A stretch of 64,000 bases of DNA from Bythopirellula sp041737835 (GTDB lineage Bacteria; Planctomycetota; Planctomycetia; Pirellulales; Lacipirellulaceae), in the NCBI GenBank assembly GCA_041737835.1, contig JBGSQY010000021.1; one strand, 5' to 3'. Shown here in pieces: positions 61,847 through 64,000 of this stretch. Under the pieces are notes generated by a model. That model saw only the letters and a program-made list of their open reading frames with translations. It ran no database searches and was not told the DNA's origin. The position numbers and the translations under genes are program-made. How positions within the stretch are numbered: the stretch's first letter is position 1; every line of letters begins with the position of its first letter.

Positions 61847-62863
61847 TTATCGTTTCGCCGGCGTATAAAGGCAGCAATCCACGGGGCAAACATCGTGGCT
61901 CGGGCCCAGCGTGCCTAGGGCGATCCGTTTGGGATCGTCACTCAAGCGTTCTTCGATCAACAAACGAATCATCTCGATGAACTTGGGATGCGTGCCCACG
62001 GTTGCCGCGCGATGCATTTGGATTCCAAGTTCTTCGCAAAGATCATGAGCTTCGGTATCGATGTCGAACAGCACTTCCATGTGGTCCGAGATAAAACCAA
62101 TCGGCAAGATCACCAAGTCGGCCAGCGGCTGCTCGGCCTGCAACTCGCGAATGCGATCACACACGTCGGGCTCCAGCCACGGTTGATGAGGCGAGCCGCT
62201 ACGGCTTTGGTAAACAAGCTCCCACTTCGCATGGCCAACCCCGGCGGCGACCAGCCGACAAGCTTCCTGCAATTGGGCCACATACCGGCAGTTGTCCGCC
62301 ATGTTGAGCGGAATGCTGTGGGCCGTGAGGAGAAGCGGAGTAGCGTCCCGCCGTTCAACAGGAATTTTGTTCAGACATTCACGGACCGCTTCGATCATGG
62401 GCTCGATAAAGCCGGGATGATTGTAGAACACCCGCAGCTTGTCGATCTGTGGTGCCGCGGGGCCAACCGTTTCTTGGGCCCGCATGATGTCCTCACGATA
62501 TTGCCGGCAACCGGAATACGAACTGAACGCGCTGGTGAAAAATGCGACCGCCCGTTTCACGCCATCGTCGGCCATCTGCTTGAGCGTGTCGGCCAGCAAA
62601 GGGTCCCAGTTCCGATTGCCCCAGTAGATCGGGAGTTCATGGCCGTGCGCCGCGAGTTCGTTTTTAAGCGCCGCGATCAGTTGCCGATTCTGTTCGTTGA
62701 TCGGGCTCACCCCGCCGAAGTGCTGATAATGCTCGGCAACTTCCAGCATCCGCTCGCGAGGAACCGGCTTGCCGCGCAGCACGTTCTCCAAGAAGGGCAT
62801 GACTTCGTCCGGGCCCTCGGGACCACCAAACGAAACCACTAACACAGCGTCGTAAGCAGGCAT
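61847..62863 (-). CDS. hemH: Ferrochelatase with four-cysteine iron-sulfur site
   Basis: 338 residues. It inserts Fe2+ into a porphyrin at the end of haem synthesis. 'VVSFGGPEGPDEVMPFLENVLRG' and 'TAHSIP' (H182, catalytic His) with 'ISDHMEVLFDID' (E263) are the family blocks. C119 in 'SSYSGCRQYRED', and C326, C330, C331 in 'DVCPVDCCLY', are in the places where [2Fe-2S]-containing ferrochelatases have their four cysteines. Whether it works on protoporphyrin or coproporphyrin is not decidable here. ATG 62863 is preferred over a TTG 45 nt upstream. Confidence 0.92.
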   Translation of the reverse strand: MPAYDAVLVVSFGGPEGPDEVMPFLENVLRGKPVPRERMLEVAEHYQHFGGVSPINEQNRQLIAALKNELAAHGHELPIYWGNRNWDPLLADTLKQMADDGVKRAVAFFTSAFSSYSGCRQYREDIMRAQETVGPAAPQIDKLRVFYNHPGFIEPMIEAVRECLNKIPVERRDATPLLLTAHSIPLNMADNCRYVAQLQEACRLVAAGVGHAKWELVYQSRSGSPHQPWLEPDVCDRIRELQAEQPLADLVILPIGFISDHMEVLFDIDTEAHDLCEELGIQMHRAATVGTHPKFIEMIRLLIEERLSDDPKRIALGTLGPSHDVCPVDCCLYTPAKR

Positions 62864-62977
62864 CACGAACTTCCCAGCAGAAACTGACAGAACCCCACTT
62901 TCGCTCAACCGAAAACGGAGGATTCCGCTTAACAGACGGTGGTCACGAAACGGCGTTGAAACATGAACGCCAAAGAG

Positions 62978-63062
62978 CGGTCGGGCTGGGATTCGAACCC
63001 AGGGAACCCGGAGGTTCGCCGGTTTTCAAGACCGGTGCATTCGACCACTCTGCCACCCGACC
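62978..63062 (-). tRNA. tRNA-Ser (anticodon UGA)
   Basis: 85 nt. Acceptor stem GGTCGGG/CCCGACC with discriminator G, D-arm GGCAGAGTGGTCGAATGC, anticodon arm CCGGT-CTTGAAA-ACCGG with TGA at 34-36, a long variable arm as in serine tRNAs, and T-arm with GGTTCGAATCC. The CCA end is not encoded. It reads UCA and UCG codons (by wobble). Confidence 0.95.
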
Positions 63063-63324
63063 GAATTGCTCACTTTTCCCGGTGATTTCTCGAAGAGCGA
63101 TCAGCCGTGAATTGATTTCCGACTAATTCTAGCCCGTAAACCGGGAGTAGCAAAGGCGTGATATTTTAAGTGACGGGGATGGGGGCAAATGTTTTTGTGG
63201 CAGTGCTCGAATGCGGTGTGGGCTCAATTATGTATGAGGCCTTCACAGGGAGAATTTATGAATAATGCTATTATCGACGCCATTTGTGCTGCGCAATACG
63301 GAGTCTAGTAAGCGACTCTGTCGT
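63063..63324. other. Gene-poor region upstream of tRNA-Ser
   Basis: 262 nt. It holds the probable tRNA promoter and a 16-codon mini-frame at 63258-63308 with GGGAGA before its ATG. Otherwise no feature seen. Confidence 0.4.
63126..63153 (-). promoter_or_regulatory. Probable promoter of tRNA-Ser
   Basis: On the minus strand, TTGCTA (63153-63148), a 16-nt spacer and TAGAAT (63131-63126). It would start transcription about 55 nt before the mature tRNA. Confidence 0.4.
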
Positions 63325-63852
63325 TCACTCATCAATTGGTCGGACGAAGGGTGATCGATGGACTTCCCGACGAATCGCGTCTCGTAACTCGTCAGTAAGG
63401 GCGTTAAGCTTTTTAGTTCTTCGACCTATCTTGCCATAGTAATTGTCTCTATTACGACGCGACTCATCAGCAACTAAACGAGCTAATGATATAGACTCTA
63501 GCAAAACCTTACTCGCCATCGCCTCAAGTTCTTCGGGATAGAACGGTTCGTTAAAACGCACGATTCGTTTTGCTGCTAAGTGAGCGGGAAAGAACTCTTT
63601 TAACCTACGTTTTATCCTGTCCTCTGGCTTCTCTGAAGAGTCGATAAAATCTCCAATAGGGTCAAGATTGGCAGCCAAAGACCGCACGTAAACTACTGCC
63701 CCCCATAAGTCTCGTAAGACTTTCATACGGAAATCGAACCGAGTCTTTTCAGTATCAAACATTGCCTTGAAATAGGTGGCCAGGAAACCAGCAAACAACC
63801 CACCAACAAAAGTAATAACTCCTAAAAACAGTTGATCGAATGTCATTGGCAT
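63325..63852 (-). CDS. Hypothetical membrane-anchored protein
   Basis: 175 residues, unrecognised. One N-terminal transmembrane helix ('LFLGVITFVGGLFAGFLATYF') is followed by a basic, charged, helical cytoplasmic region ('RRLKEFFPAHLAAKRIVRF', 'DELRDAIRREVHRSPFVRPIDE'). Codons are AT-rich compared with the neighbouring genes and it lies next to a transposase, so it may be acquired DNA. The ATG at 63852 has GTAGAGA upstream. Nothing indicates a function. Confidence 0.55.
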   Translation of the reverse strand: MPMTFDQLFLGVITFVGGLFAGFLATYFKAMFDTEKTRFDFRMKVLRDLWGAVVYVRSLAANLDPIGDFIDSSEKPEDRIKRRLKEFFPAHLAAKRIVRFNEPFYPEELEAMASKVLLESISLARLVADESRRNRDNYYGKIGRRTKKLNALTDELRDAIRREVHRSPFVRPIDE

Positions 63853-63903
63853 TTTCTCTACTGCGATAGCCCAGGACTTTCGGACAGCGGCGGGCCAGTT
63901 TTT

Positions 63904-64000
63904 CTACGCCGCTAATGCCGGGGCGTTTTCGGCTTCGAATTGTTCTGGGGTTTTGTAGTCGAGCGACTGGTGGAGCCGCTGACGATTGTAAAAGATTTCG
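63904..64000 (-). mobile_element. IS3-type transposase OrfB, C-terminal end (cut by window edge)
   Basis: The last 31 codons in the minus strand read 'EIFYNRQRLHQSLDYKTPEQ' and on to 'FEAENAPALAA', then TAG. This is the end of an integrase-core transposase of the IS3 type, where 'E-FYNR-R-H--L-Y-TP--F' is conserved. The gene continues beyond the window. The element's end is probably between 63855 and 63900; the terminal repeat cannot be fixed without the other end. Confidence 0.85.

Noticed and set aside
61988..62842. 284-codon plus-strand frame opposite hemH
   Set aside because: Antisense to a fully conserved ferrochelatase; no ribosome site or family match.

Overview
This window looks like a chromosomal stretch from a planctomycete, most likely in or near the Pirellulales. 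The main clues are: several PEP-CTERM proteins; two giant exported proteins with the N-terminal LEPR-XLL-type motif and dockerin-like calcium repeats; a BBP7-type outer-membrane barrel; two pseudopilin-like proteins of the DUF1559 kind; eukaryote-like domain use (SET with post-SET, JmjC-like cupin, C-type lectin-like); and moderately GC-rich DNA broken by a few AT-rich patches. The assignment rests on gene content only.

Layout. 1-5.4 kb: two tandem PEP-CTERM paralogues (the first cut by the window edge), a phosphodiesterase-TPR fusion, a DUF1559 pseudopilin with a small lipoprotein, and a sulfotransferase. 5.4-18 kb: surface-protein locus with a 1581-residue kexin/subtilisin-like protein (minus strand), a divergent BBP7 protein, and a 1732-residue beta-helix protein. 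18-25 kb: hflX, a short-chain dehydrogenase, an RluA-type pseudouridine synthase, a GT2/membrane-protein pair and an AI-2E-family exporter. 25-35 kb: a Q/N/P-rich membrane protein, a TlpA-like thiol protein bounded by a 51-bp direct repeat, a membrane-bound Mrr-like nuclease domain, a CPBP protease and an SbcC/SbcD-like pair. 35-44 kb: an Asp-rich acidic protein, an unusually long mosaic-looking ileS, then a tight purN / class II aldolase / bshB1-like operon, mscL, rluD and a TPR membrane protein. 44-50.7 kb: a UvrD/PcrA helicase with a second AI-2E transporter, comM and avtA.

50.7-53.5 kb is a complete arsenic operon (arsR-arsC-acr3-arsM, minus strand): arsenate reduction, arsenite efflux and arsenite methylation under an ArsR with the ELCVC sensor. 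Opposite it lies a His-rich exported protein followed by a pseudopilin-like protein and two paralogous PEP-CTERM proteins (53.6-57 kb), which may be a metal-linked surface module. 57.5-58.6 kb holds an AdoMet-decarboxylase homologue overlapping a SET-domain gene by 4 nt. 58.8-62.9 kb: a PH-domain membrane protein, two tandem exported thioredoxin-fold proteins, a JmjC-like cupin and a four-cysteine ferrochelatase. The right edge has tRNA-Ser(UGA), an AT-rich unknown gene and the 3' end of an IS3-type transposase.

The most unusual items are the SpeD-like/SET gene pair; the SbcD-like protein that has lost most nuclease metal ligands; the Mrr-like domain with Lys replaced by Gln; the kexin-like protein with Glu for the catalytic Asp; the mosaic ileS; the attachment-like 51-bp duplication with only synonymous differences; and several families of dispersed palindromic repeats. 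No CRISPR array, rRNA or prophage was seen.
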